A stretch of DNA of 64,000 bases, taken from assembly GCA_023846275.1 (NCBI GenBank), contig JAIUJO010000163.1, positions 985,001 through 1,049,000 on the forward strand, in the 5' to 3' direction. The position numbers and the translations under genes are program-made. This DNA is from Vanilla planifolia (taxonomy: Eukaryota; Streptophyta; Magnoliopsida; Asparagales; Orchidaceae). How positions within the stretch are numbered: position 1 is the first letter of the stretch; each line of letters opens with the position of its first letter. This document shows positions 1-13,400 of the stretch, piece by piece. The notes under the pieces are model-generated. The model searched no databases. It was not told where the DNA came from and saw only the letters and a list, made by a program, of their open reading frames with translations.

Positions 1-3000
1 TAAATCTCTTCAATTTATCTCATTTCTACTTTACTGTATATTATTGAAAATAAAAATAAGAATTTATTTTTAGTTAAACTTACTTAATTTGGTTTTATTT
101 TGATTTGGTTATATAACTATGACAATAAAACACTCCTTCCTCATGACTTTCACATAGTTTTTGTTTCAATATATTAAATTTCTTCCATTTGTCTTATTTT
201 AGCTATATTATATAATTTGAAAATTAAATTTATAATTTGTTATATTTTTAATTAATTTAATTGGTATTTTATAAAAGTTTCAATGAAGTACTAATCGTGA
301 TAAAACAAACATCATTATGTATCACATTTAATATTTTTTTATAAATGTAATTTTTTTAATTTCTATGGCTTCTGCACTCTGATGACATATTTTGATTTTT
401 ACATTATCTGATAATTGAGGATATTACACACAATCTTCTTAGCGTTTTTGAAAGCAAATTTTCACATACAAATATCTTATTTGCTCAAAAGTTTCACCTT
501 TATTTTGTTATATTGTTATGAAAGTCAAATTATCCAATCTTGTAAACTTAACATCACTTTGATTTGGTTATGTTATACATTTTCAATGTATCGAATTTCA
601 ATTTTAATATATATTTACTTAATTTTTAAGCAATAACCTATTATTTCTACTCTTATTTAGCTTTGTAATTCATAGTAATTCTAGGCTAAGTCTGATTAAA
701 ATGAACGAAACAAAGTTTAACACATCAAAATGATATGTATTGAATTAAATATTTATTTTTATATTTTTAAATTCTTTTTTTTAAAGATTTTAGAATGCTA
801 TATAAGACATTTCCATTTATACATGATTAGATCAATGATGATGTTACACTGTATTTCTTTTGTTTGTTGGAATGCAATTCTTTAGACAACTTTATCTTAT
901 ATTTAGAAAAGTTTTGCCTTGCTTTGGTTGTATTATGATGTAACTCTAAATCAACACTTGTGTGACATAAATTTACATTACCTTGATTTGGGTACATCAA
1001 AAAAATAATTTTTTCTTACTTTGATCTTCTTAAATTTCTTTTATTTACAACTTTTTTTTAAATAATATTATTTAATTATTCAAAAAAAAAATTTGTTTAT
1101 ACTAATTTACTTTAGATTGTTGTAGTAATTCCAAATGTCATTTCAATAAGAAGAAAAAAATTTTGTTAGCCACATCTTAATGACCTTTATCAAGTCAGTT
1201 ATTCATTTTTTTATTTTTAAATATGTTTATCTTCTATACCTTTTCCATTCTTCACAAAATATTTTGATTCATACCTCATTTGATAACAATGGAGGTTATA
1301 CACATTCTTCCTTGTATCATGTGAAAAACACTCCGGTTAAACGTATCTCATTTCCACAAATGTTTTGCATTGATTTTGCCAATTGATAATGTGACTCAAA
1401 ACCTCCAATCACGTGGCATTTTTGTCAAATCGATTTTGTTTTGTTACATCACTTTGATATATTTTATTTCTTCTTTAATATATCTTTATTTATAATAAAG
1501 AATTATTTGTAGATATTTATTTTAGTAATTAATAGTAATATGAAACATGGGTAGAATAAAGTCGAAACAAACTTTTTAAGACATGTCTCATTAAGCCCCA
1601 TCAAATTAAATATTTATTTTAATTTTTTTAAATATTGTATTTTTTAATATTTTGGGGAACCTTACAAGACATTTTTCCTCATACAAGATTTGATAGTTGA
1701 GGATATCATAATTTATATCCTTGGTATATTTGAATACAATTTTCTAAGTAAAATAACTTTTCACTTCAAATTTTAGCTTTGATTTACTTATATTACTATG
1801 TAATTATAAATTTCCTATCTTGTGAACTTTACACTATTTTTGTTAAATTACATTGATTTTATTTATTTCTTTTTAGCTTTACTATGTATTTACTGAAATT
1901 TTAAATATTTTATTATTTTTTTAATATCTTGTTATTTCATAATTTGTTGTGATTTTGATTAAGAATTTATAAGGTTATATAAAAGTCAATAGACTAGTCC
2001 AAGAAAATTTTATCTAATTAAATTTTCCCTTATGTTTTTTAAATAATATATTTTAGAAGTTTTCGTAAGTTTTATGAATAATTTTGATTAATATCTTTTT
2101 TGATTATTAGAGGTGTTACACCACCTCCTTAGGTTCATTGTTTGCTACTTCACCACACTTTTTTTCATTTATCCTCAAACTTTTTCCTTTGCATTGTATA
2201 TGAGTATCTAACACTAAACCTCCTTTTTTACGAGATATATACACATATTTACTTTGGTAATTCATAGTAATTCTAAATGTTATCCAATCAAGATGTAATA
2301 AGCATCAACAATTTCATCTCAATGAGTTATATTACTTTAAATATTTATTTCAATATTTTTTTGAAATATTTCAATTTCCTTATGTTTAAAAATCTTTTTG
2401 AGACATTTTGATTTTTTATGTTATTTGATAATCAAACATGGTAGACTCGATATGCTCAGTTTCTTGGAATACAAGTTCCTTATATAATTTGCCTCATTTA
2501 GTCAATTTTTTACTTTTATTTGACTAAATTATGTTTTTTTTATTTTATATTATTTTATATTTATTAAACATTTATTTAACATTGAATTATTAATTTATTT
2601 CTTTTTATACATACTTATATAAGGACCAATTAAGAGAAAACATGGTTGGGTAGAGTCATCTATGGAGCTTTATCTAATTATATATTCATTTTTTAACTCT
2701 ATTTTATTTTCAATAATTTTTTTTTCTTCACAAAATAACTCAAATCATACATCATTTGACAAATGAGAAATTTGCACTTAATCTCCTTAATATGTTGGGA
2801 TTTAATGTTTTTTTGATATTTGTCTCTTCTCTCCAAATTGTTCTTTTTAATTTTGTTATCTTACAATACAAATTTTTTTTCTATCTTCATATATCCTCAA
2901 CTTTTCTTTGATTTATTTATAGTACATTCATCAAATTTATTGCATTTTAGCATTAACATATATTTTCATAAAACAAAATAGTTTATTAATTTTTTTGCTT

Positions 3001-3480
3001 ATTTATTTTTCTGATTCATGTAAATTTTAAACAAAGTTTAATGGAGATTTAATAAATACCATTGGAATTTTTTCTACCTGCTCTATCTAATTAAATATTC
3101 ATTTCTACTTATTTAAATATTTTATTTTTCGTTGATTTTGTATTTTGCATGACTTTTAGACTTGTACATAATGTAATGATTAATGAAGCTACACTCCATC
3201 TCCTCTTGTGTGACAATTACTTGCTTTCATTTTCATATATTAGGTATCTTCAACTAATCTTATTTCAACTTTAAGATTATTTATGTAATGTTAAAATTAT
3301 AATTTATTATATTTATGCTTATTTAATTATGTAATTTTAGTAATTAAAAATGAGTTTTGATCAAGAAAAGTAGATGCTCTTGTACTGGCCTCCACAAGAG
3401 ATCTTAAATTAAATAATAATTTTCATATTTTTAAAGATTTTATTTTCCAAACTTTTGTATATTATATTAATGCTTGTATT
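1..3480 (-). repeat. Satellite-like tandem array, block A (units on - strand)
   Basis: Tandem array of a unit of about 415 bp, read on the minus strand. A convenient landmark is the reverse-strand word like 'gattgaggatgttacac'. It recurs near 416, 832, 1279, 1690, 2106, 2427, 2757 and 3178, giving spacings of about 416, 447, 411, 416, 321, 330 and 421. Two units are thus about 90 bp short. Every unit also carries 'gatttggttatatta'-like words and an A+T-rich stretch near 'aataatttattattattta'. Units are strongly diverged from each other, which is unusual for a young plant satellite. The left end runs off the window. The right end is blurred where the LINE-bearing insertion starts. I see no gene in this block; the short open frames at 415-636 and 1180-1386 lie inside satellite units and are not supported as genes. 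Confidence 0.85.
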
Positions 3481-3484
3481 ATAA

Positions 3485-5420
3485 AACACATTCCATATGG
3501 CGATTCAACTATTGATCTCATTAATAGAACTAAAATTATATTTTTAACACATAGTTATACCTTAGCAAACATTGATTATCTACCATACACATAGTAAATA
3601 TTAGCAAGGAGATATGGGAGAAATTGATTATTACAATTAAGGAACTATGAATTTTTTGTTGTCAAATAAATGTCCTTACCCATGATTATGAAGTATCTTC
3701 ATTAATTGTGTGTGCATATTTTCAAAATGATAAATTCTTAAATTAACAATGTCAAAGATGATGTGGGGTGATGCCTACAACAAGGAGTGTGAACTGTGAT
3801 CTTCTAAAAACCTTGATGCAACAACAATTAAATAGCAACAACTTTATCTCAACATTTATGCATAAATTAAAATATTTCTTTTAGCAAAAAAGGGATAAAC
3901 TTTGAAAATCATTTACGTGAGTTACAAGACCTAAGAAACAACATTAAAGAAAGATCTCATAAGTCTTCTAACTATACTTCCACAACAATAAACCTAATAC
4001 ATCGTCATCCCTCACATAATGTAAAGGTCACACTTTGAGTCATACTAGTCTTATTCAAACTCACAGGCATGCCAAATATGACTCCTGGACTTCTCATTAT
4101 TCTATGATGGCATTATAATAATAAGAGTTAATTATAGTAGATATTTGTTTATTGCATATTTCTATTTTTCTTCTCATTAGTTGATTAGGTTTTGTGCATT
4201 TACACTCTAGTTTAAGTATTTTGAATTTTAATTGATAGATTTTTAGAATTTTCAACATTAAAACTATTACAGGGCTCCCTTTGCCAATCTCATAATTCTA
4301 CTGGTGAAAAGTTTTGCTAAGAAAGACTTAAAAAATGCCTAAAATTTAATTTCGAACTATTTTCACTACCATTTGCTAGTGTCACCAGCTTTCACACTTA
4401 GCCCAATCCTTTGAACATGTTTATCTTCTCAACCCATGTTGATTCATAAAGACAAGTTGACCCATCAAGACATGCTAGATAATCCATGAATTTGCTAAAC
4501 CCAACATCACTTGTCGACCTATCCACCTCCATTGAATCACTTTGTCCTATGTAAAACAAAAAAACTAGACCCAAGTCATACACACCACTCCATCTAAACA
4601 ATATGTATTACATCACAACTACCTCTCTACACACTAGACCATCACCCCAATTGCATTGGCCAATTTTAGAACTTTTATATCAATTAATTTTGTCGCTTTT
4701 AAGTGTAAAGTTTCTTAAGAAAATTCAAAGTACTTATTTTCTAGATAAGGAAGCTCTACATTTTGTGCAAAAATATAATTTTTAATGAAGTGATGAGATG
4801 CTACCACTAAGCTTTTTTGACATGTGTGTGTCGTGTGTGATCAATCCAATGTATTTCAATATCAAAGAGAATTGTGCAACTAAAGTGAGTGAGGGTGTTC
4901 AAATGACAACTTCACGTTCATCTAAATGTAAAACTTTCTCTTGCACTGATTTAAGTTTTAATGGAAGTTCTTTCAATCCATTTCATTAACAAAACAACTC
5001 TTTAATTTTAGACAAATACTTTGAAAACCATCTCAAAGAGCATGTAGTAATGATCAACCTAATTTGGGAATACATTGCAATTGTCTGCATGGATGTGGAA
5101 TTGGAAAAGGATTAACCTAAAAAAATAAAAATAGTACAAAAAATGAGACAACAATAACAGATTTTCGTAAAAACAATCAATACGATATTCTTCCTAAATA
5201 TTGCTAATGTTATTACAAGTAGCGTCATTCCATATATTATTGCTAGTACAATAAAACAGTAAAACAAATCTGCCAACAATGTTAGATAAGCAAGAGATTC
5301 CCATTAGCTTGATAAACTAAGTCCTACCAATCATATGTCAAATGATAAATTGTAATTGCAATCAATTATCCAATCCATTATCTATCTTCTTCCAAAAATT
5401 ATAAAAAAAAAGTTTAATAA
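3485..5420. other. Unassigned part of the insertion, possibly LINE 5' region
   Basis: Non-satellite sequence left of the recognisable LINE ORF2 relic. It is less A+T-rich than the array, most clearly at about 4380-5000. It holds short open frames of 60-67 codons at 4398-4601 (-), 4603-4785 (+) and 4798-4989 (+). I recognise no domain in any of them. By position it could be the 5' untranslated region and ORF1 of the LINE, but I could not find an ORF1 zinc knuckle or another ORF1 signature. It could also be an older, unrelated insertion or captured low-copy DNA. Confidence 0.35.
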
Positions 5421-5512
5421 GCATGGTAGAACTCAACGATGTACAATGTACATCAAGTAGAGCTCAATAAAAGCAATAAAAAATATGATTATTAATTCAA
5501 TGAATGATGATT

Positions 5513-5550
5513 TTAGCTTATTAAGGAAAATTAGCTTATTAAGGAGAAAA
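5513..5550. repeat. Short tandem duplication, 18 bp x 2
   Basis: The word 'ttagcttattaagga' occurs twice back to back, at 5513 and 5531, in a unit of about 18 bp. It lies inside the non-satellite insertion, upstream of the LINE ORF2 relic. It looks like a local slippage product. Confidence 0.8.
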
Positions 5551-6194
5551 AAGGTTATAGATTTAGATTCCAAAACATCATAGTACTAAGCTCATCATTT
5601 CATGATCTTCAAACATTAAATAATTCTAGTGAGGCACTTTAAGAAATATCCAATAGTTTTGGCTATTTCAAAAAAAAACGATGAAGAGTTCACTCTTGTC
5701 TTCAATAGGTATGCATATAAAATATAGAGAATTGCTAAAGAAAAAACAAATAATCATAAGGGAAATAAAAAAAAAGAACCCAAATTATCTAAATTGATGG
5801 ATATGCAATAAAAAACACTAACATCTATATATGGAACATAGCAGAAGCAACAAATAAAAAATCAATTAGTTGGCTAAATAATCTTATTAAATAGAGAATT
5901 TCTATAGATCCATGTATGGAACACAAGGAAAGAATGTTTCAATATGCTAGAAAGTTTCTACTTTAAGACTATGAAGGTAATATGTCAAATACAAATGGAT
6001 CCCTTCAAAGAATGATTTTTAGGTCATACTAGATGAAATGTAGTTAACCCAACTTTTGCTAAAACATCAACATTGAACAAACTTTTCTTATTACTTATTC
6101 ATTTATGACGAGCTCAAGCACTAATAAAAGATCTCTCTGACAAAGTCTCATCAAAAGTTTTGAGAGCTCGCAAAATTTTTGAGAGCTTGAACTT

Positions 6195-7150
6195 TTCATG
6201 AATAATTGGAAGAGATATTAATGTTGTGGAAGCACTAATTAGTATGAGGGGCATCCCACTCCTATTTTCGAAGAAATTCAAGAATGTTTTGACTTCATTG
6301 ATAAGTGTGGCCTTATTTAACTTCTATTATCTTTAAATAATTTTTCCTTCACTAGAAAATGGAAAAGAAGGTAGGTCGATGAATGTGCTCACAAAGTGTT
6401 TGGAGAACAAGTTCATATCATACACCATACCTTGGACATTTTCCTAAGGATTCTCATTCAGTCCCAAAATAATTCAATTTTAGAACATGTGGTGGGAGTG
6501 CCTTCAATTCTACATATTTTCAAAAGTAATTGGACATTTCCAATTTCTATGGAATGAATGCTCTTACTTGTAAGTTCAAATGGCTAAAATATTGTGTGAT
6601 GCAATGGAAAAAAAACAACTTTTCAAAAATTTTTGATAAAATTGAGCTACCTAATGAACAAATCAAACTTATGGAAATTCAATTTGAATCTTGTTTGAAT
6701 ATGGAAGGATGGAGCTAATAAGGACTTATGAGATTCTCCTTGATGTTGTCCTCAAAAGAAGAAAATTATTAACATCAAAAGGCTAGTATTGAATGATAAA
6801 AAGAAGGCAAAAGGAATAAGAAAATTCTTTCATTCCATAGTGAAAGAAAAGTGATCTAAATCGATATTTATAAACATAAACGAATCTAATGTTATTAGTG
6901 TACAACAAGTAGATAAAATTAGTGAAGCAATAATTTTGCATTTTGATAAATTATGAAACTTTGTAAACTTTATGAGAATGATACTATGCATAGCTTAATC
7001 CTTTCGTTAGTATAAGTTTAAGATAATGTGGCATTTATGAAGAAACTCTCAAAGGAGGAAATTTAACATCTCTTTTTCAAATGTGACACCGAAGCACCTT
7101 TTTACTATATCGATGCCTAGTTTTCTCGCATTATCATAGTATAATTGCAA
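6195..7150 (+). pseudogene. LINE ORF2 fragment: end of endonuclease, linker, start of reverse transcriptase
   Basis: Translating the plus strand across frames gives, in the right order, the landmarks of a plant L1-type ORF2. First is a 'GRDINVV'-like relic of the endonuclease 'GDFN' motif near 6200. Next is 'FDFIDKCGLI' followed by 'NNFSFT' at about 6285-6355, matching the conserved end of the endonuclease. An 'NMWWE'-like word follows near 6487. Then comes a lysine-rich helical linker in an open frame (6530-6718) with 'CKFKWLKY...QWKKNNFSKIF', the usual 'KLK.LK..LK.WNK..FG' segment. After it are 'KFFHSIVKEK' near 6820 and 'KLSKEEI...CDTEAPF' near 7043-7105, which resembles the opening of the reverse transcriptase. 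Stops and frameshifts are frequent. The catalytic core of the reverse transcriptase is absent. This is a dead copy with no coding capacity. Confidence 0.72.
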
Positions 7151-7378
7151 TTTATATTTTAGGTGATAGGATGGCCTTTTTTCCAAGGTCTCAAACCTCT
7201 AAATTAATCTCCAACACAAAACCTTTTCGAGTTATCAAAAGTTAGATCCAAAAAGATTTTATTGTTTTTAGAAGAATTAATTTGTGCATTTGTATTAACT
7301 AGTTTCTCCCATTAATAGTTGGCAATTAGACATTTAAAAATTCTTCTTCTTATCTCCCAAGAGAAATCTGAATCTCTC

Positions 7379-10300
7379 AAAAGCAATGATTTGGTTACAT
7401 TATGACAAAACCCTCATTCTTGTCTCGTTTGACATTTAAATCACCTTAATTTTATTTTATTTCATTGCTTTAATTTTTCTCATTCAAATGTAAATATTTA
7501 TTTAAATAATATTAAGATATTATTTTATTATTATTTATGTTTATTTAATTTTGTAGTTAATGCTAATTCCAAACAAGGTCCAATCGAGATGAAATGATGC
7601 CATTAGATGCATCACGATGAGCTCTATGCAATTAAATATTCATTTCAATAATTTTAAATATTTTATTTTCTAAGGTTTTGTCATGATTTAAAAAATATTT
7701 AAATTCTTATTACTTGATAATCAAGCACATTTAAAGTTGTATTTTAAAAATTTTCTATTTTGCTTGATTATATTACTTTGTAACTCTAAATCATCTCTTG
7801 TTTGAGCTTTACATCAGTTGATAATATTATATTATATTATTTTAATTTAAGTCATTTAAATTTTCAAATAAATTTGTTAAATGTTTAATGATAATTTATA
7901 TTTATTTGTCACTATTTATTTTTGAAATTACAAGAATTCTAAATGAGTTCAAATAGAGATGAAACAAATGTCATAACACTAATCTCCTTGACATTTACTT
8001 AATTAGATGTTCACTTTTTATATTTTGAAATACTTTATTTTTTAATATTTTTGCATGTTTTTATAGATAATTTGATTAATGAAGATTTGATGCTTGAGAA
8101 CATTATACACCATCTCGTTGTTATCTAAAATTTAGTATTTTTCAAAAATTACTAGTTCCTTAATTTGGTTATATTATTTTGAAATTACAATTTTTCTCTT
8201 GTGTGACCTTCTAAGCATTTTTATGTTGTTATATTATGTTACCTCAATTTATCTTATTTTAGATTTAATTTATGTTTACGTAAAGCTAAAATATTTATCA
8301 CTAAAATTTTTCATTTCCCTAATTAACACAATTACAAAGTTTGTATGATTAAGATAAAACAAAAGTCATATGTCCAATCTTGATGAGCTCTATCAATCAA
8401 ATACATATTTTTATAAATTTAAATTTTTTATGGTATCGTTGCCTTGATGAGGAATTATGCTTCGTAACATTTTTAATGATCAACGGTGTTGCTCAAATTC
8501 TGCTCAATATCTTAAAATGACACTTTCTTAAACAATTTATAACATTTTTTGAAGGTTTCATTTTTGTTTAGTTATAAAGATATGTGATTCTATATCACTT
8601 CTCATGTGACCATTAAAATCCTTTGATTAGGTTATATTATTTTGCTTAAATTTATCTCATTTCTATCTTAGTATATATTTGTTAAATATTAAAAATAATA
8701 ATTTGTTATTATTTATGCTAAGTTTCTATAATAATTCATATTATTTTCCAATAAGGAGTGATCTAGAAGAAACACTTATTGTCAAATATGCCTCAAATAG
8801 ATGTACCCAATTAAATATATATTTTTTCTTTTTAAAATAGTTTTCCCCATATTTTTTAAATGTCATATGGTGTAGTTTGATTTGTACCTTGTATTATGAT
8901 AGAGGATATCACACCTAATCTCCTTTGTATCTTTCAATGCAACTTTCTAATATAGTTTTTCTATCCTTTTAAAAAAATTCTTTAATTTGATTATATTATT
9001 ATTTAGCAAATAATTTTCCTCAAGTATGTTTCTTTCCACACTTTAGTTTTCTTATATTACATTGCCTTAATTAATATAATTTTTTGTTTAATATGAATTT
9101 ACTTAAAATTTTAATAATAATTTATTTTTATTATTAAATAAGATTTAATTTTTGAATATGAAATAATTCCAAACTAAAATAGATTAAAATTTTAAAAAAA
9201 AACTTTATCAAACTCGTCTTGAGGAGCATAACCCAAAGAAATCATCATTTTTATTTTTTTTAATTTTTTTATTTTTTAAGGTTTTGGCATATTTTACATT
9301 GCTTTCTAATTCATAATTGATTTGCTAAATGATGATATTACACTTCATCTCATAAGTGTCACTGAATAAAACTTTCTTTGTTAATTTATCTCATTTGTAC
9401 AACTTTTCTAATAAGATTTTGTTATATTACCTTCCTTCAATTTATCACGTTTTAGTTTTATCATATTTTCACTTATTATTAAAATAATAACTAATAATAA
9501 TTATTTTTAATATGCTTTTGGTAATCCTAATAATTCAAAGGCAAGTGTGATTAATATAAAACAAATGTAATAGTGTCATCTCAAAGAACACTTTCAAGTT
9601 AATATTTTTCTTTATTTTATAAAAATTATTTGATTTTCAAATTCTTTATGAGATATTTTGATTAATTATTGATGCAATAATCGATGACATCATACTAGAT
9701 CGCTTTGGTTTCTTTAGCTTTATCATTTCTATAAACTTTAGGTTATTTCTTCAATTGTTTTCCTTAGTTTTGATTATATTATAAGGTAATTTTAAATCTT
9801 AACCCACATGACATTAACATCACTTTTATTTTGTCATATAATATCACTTCAATTTTACCTCTTACTACTTTAATTTATATTTCCATAATTTAGTAATAAG
9901 TTTTTATTTTTTTACTTATTTTCTTTAGTAACTAAAAAATGTTAGGTAGGCTCAAAACAAGATGAATGTAACATCACCAAGTTGGTCTAAAAAATACAAT
10001 AATTGTTTATTTTGTATTTTTAAATAATTTTTTGATAGAGTTTGGAATACATTATAAGGAATTTGATTTCATGCTTGATTTGAATATTGAGGATATTTTA
10101 CTCTCTTTTTTTTCTTAAAATGTAACTTAATACTAAACTTTATTTTATTTTTTGAAATTTTTCCTTTTATTTCAATGGATTAGTATGTAAACTCTAAATC
10201 TCATCTTATTTCAACTTTAATATATATTTACTTCATGCTACAACAATAATTTATTATTTTGTTTTCTTATTTATTTTTTATTTCATGATAGCTCTATCTA

Positions 10301-10480
10301 ACTGAATATTCTTTTTAATAATTTTTACATTTTATTTTATAGTGTTTTTGCTTGCATTATTTGTCATTATTATTTATGCCTATTTAATTTTATAATTTAC
10401 AGTAACTCTAAACAAGGTTTGATGAGAATGATTAGTCATCATTATTCACTCCACAAAGAGGTCTATCTAATTAAATATTT
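7379..10480 (-). repeat. Satellite-like tandem array, block B (units on - strand)
   Basis: The same satellite family resumes after the LINE insertion in the same orientation as block A. Landmarks like 'gatgatattacac' lie near 7718, 8095, 8478, 8897, 9330, 9682 and 10085, at spacings of about 352-433. The last two units, about 10150-10480, are internally deleted: the words appear in order but with large gaps. The block ends at a head-to-head switch: a minus-strand unit ends in 'ctaattaaatatttatttt' and plus-strand units begin directly afterwards. No gene is visible. Confidence 0.85.
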
Positions 10481-13400
10481 ATTTTAAATAAGAAAGAATA
10501 ATAATAAATTATTATCTCAACATTAAGTATATATGTGTTTATCGAAATTAAAATTTGATAAATTGATGCAATAACATAATCAAATTAAAAAAATGTAATG
10601 TTCAAAGTAGAGTAAAGTTATTTTTTTATAATAATACATCCAAATGATGTCAAAACTTAGGAGAAGTGAGATAAATTGTTTGAGGAGGATGCATTCCAAG
10701 AAACAAAGGATACCAAGTGTAATATCCCTAATCATCAAAACAAATATGAATCAAAATAACTTTTAAATCATTCCCAAATTATAGAAAATACTATTAACAA
10801 ATATTAGAATTAATATTTAATTAGATAGAGTTCATCAATGTTAGTCCAATGATATTTTTTGTCTCGATTGGACCTCGTTTGAAATGTTTTTGAATTACAA
10901 AAGGAAATAAGAATAAAAATAGCAAATTACTCATTTAATACTACATAACAATATAATAAAGTTTAAATGAGGTTACCTGAGGCAATGTATTAGAAACAAA
11001 TCAAATTGAGCATAAAGTACATGATAAAAGATTTGGAGATACAAATAAATTACCCAAAAAAGAAAAAAATTTAAAAGAATGAGATAAATTATAATGGAAA
11101 GATACTTTTTAAGATAGTTTTGTGGTTGAGTGTAAAGTTCTCAAAGGTCAAATTTGTTGTGAACGGAACTATCTTGAAACTAAAATACAAGAACAGAAAG
11201 TAGTTAAAACAATCTTGAAATGAATGTTGAATTAGATGGAGCTCATTGATACAAGTCCAACGAGACTCGTCTCCTCTGTTACTTCTTGTTTCAATTTATT
11301 AAAAATTATAAATGTAATTAAACATAAAAATAATAAATAATTATTTTAATATCAAGTAAAATATATTCCAGTAGAAAGCAGATAAATTTAGGTAATGTAA
11401 TCTAACCAAATGAAGGTGTTGTAAATGTCACATGAAAGGAAGATTTGTGTTTCACAGTAACCAATCAAAAGCGATGCAAAACATTTGAAGAAATGTCATA
11501 AATTCTATTCGAATAAAATATACAAAGATTATAAAAAGGTCAAGTGTAATCACCTCAATTCTCAAATATGGCACAAATGAAAAAAAAAGTGAAGAACGAT
11601 GCCAATCTCCAATAAAATCAAATACTAAAAGTTATAAGAAATTAAATTTTTGACAAATAAAGTCAAATGGAATGAGTTTAACAATGTTTGTTTCCTCTCG
11701 ATCTGACCTTAATTTGAATTACTACGAATCTCCAAAGTAAAAAATCCATAAATAATAATAAATTATTATTTTAATAATAATTAAATATACAAAAGCTCCA
11801 ATTACATAACTTAAAGCAATAAACTATAGCCAAATAAAAGTGATATAAAGCACATATGAGAGAAGGATTGTAGCCTCATAACTAAGAAATCTATAGTAAT
11901 GTTGCACTCCAAATTATAAAAGAGATCATACTATAATCTGAGATCATCAAGTCTAATTTCAAATGAAATACTTTTTAAACCATACATAACTAAGAAAAAT
12001 AAAAGATAAAAATATTGAAACGAATATTTAATCATATAGAGATCATTGAGTTTAGTCAACCAATGTTCGTTTCTTCTAGGTTGGACCTCATTAGGAATTA
12101 ATTACTATGCATTACCAATTTAAATAGCACAAATAAAAGTAAATAATTACTTTAAACTTAAGTTAGTATATATTAAAGCAAAAATATGGTGACTTGGAGT
12201 GATTTAAAATAAGGAAAACTATGAGAGGTCATGGTTGCACTAGAAATGATTTAGAGTTTAATAGAAGTAAAGAAAATAAAAGCAAAAATTTTGATGAAAT
12301 TAGAAATTTGAATAGAGAGATATTATTTTAATACAAAGTAAATATATTATTAAAAGATAAATAAGTTAAATGAAAGCAATGTGCATAACCAAATCAAAAC
12401 CCTAGAAGTGTTATATGAGAGATTAATTAGAGTTTTAAAATAATATAACTGGAAAAATATGACATTTGAAAAAAATTAGTTACATTACATGAGAAAGTTG
12501 TTTTCTGTAATACTAAGGTGATTGACTGTAATATCTTTGACCAACAAATCAAGTGCTAAACAATTAATTGAATAAACCATTTTAAGTCAACGCCAAAGGC
12601 ATTTGTTTTCACTCCATCAGACAATATTTAGAATTACTCGATCTACCAAAGCAATTAAACAAAATAATAAAAAATTATTAATTTCATATTTAATAAATTT
12701 ATATTAAAGTTGAAAACAGCTAAATTTAAAAAATGTAATGTAACCAAACCAATGTGTTGTAAATATCACACAAGTGGAGAATTAGATTTTGATAGTAATA
12801 TATTTAATGAAAGCAAAACATTTAAGAAAATGTGACAAAATTTATAGGGTAGTAGAAATCCAAGGTATGAAAAAGATAAAGTGCAACCTCATCAATCCTA
12901 AAATTGGTTAGAAATCTAACTATCCCATAAAGCATTGACTGGAGATCATTAAACATAGACCAATGACTTTTTTCCATCCAATCAGACTTTGATTAAAATT
13001 ACTAGAGTTACTAATGTAAAAAGAGTAAATAATAATTAATTATCATTTTAATATTAAGTAAATATATATTAAAAAGAAAAAGATAGTTTAAGTAATGTAA
13101 TATAACCAAATCAAGTAAATATAAAGGTAACAAAAGAGGAGGTTTGAAATTACATATTAAAATGACCAAATCGTAGCTAAAACTTTTAATTAATGAGATA
13201 AATATTATGGAAATTTTTTATCAATGATATTAAGGAGATTGAGTGTAACATTCTTCTTTGTCGAATAAGGTACAAATCAATATATTTCACAAAGCATGCC
13301 AAAAACCTAAAAAATTAAAAAAATATAAAAATTAATATTTAATTGATAGAGCTTGTCAAAACTAGTCCAATGATATCTATTTCTTTAACATAAGACTTTT

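Larger units (their letters stand above)
3485..7378 (+). mobile_element. Degenerate L1-type LINE insertion (non-LTR retrotransposon)
   Basis: This 3.9 kb stretch interrupts the satellite and has no satellite landmarks. The right part (about 6195-7150) carries relics of an L1-clade ORF2 on the plus strand, annotated separately. Satellite resumes at about 7379 with a 'gatttggttacatta' word. About 110 bp of the expected unit is missing between the two flanks, so insertion was accompanied or followed by a deletion, or the edges have decayed beyond recognition. There is no poly(A) tail before the right flank and no reverse-transcriptase core, so the 3' part of the element is gone. That is the opposite of the usual 5' truncation of LINEs. 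Exact ends and target-site duplications could not be fixed. Confidence 0.65.
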
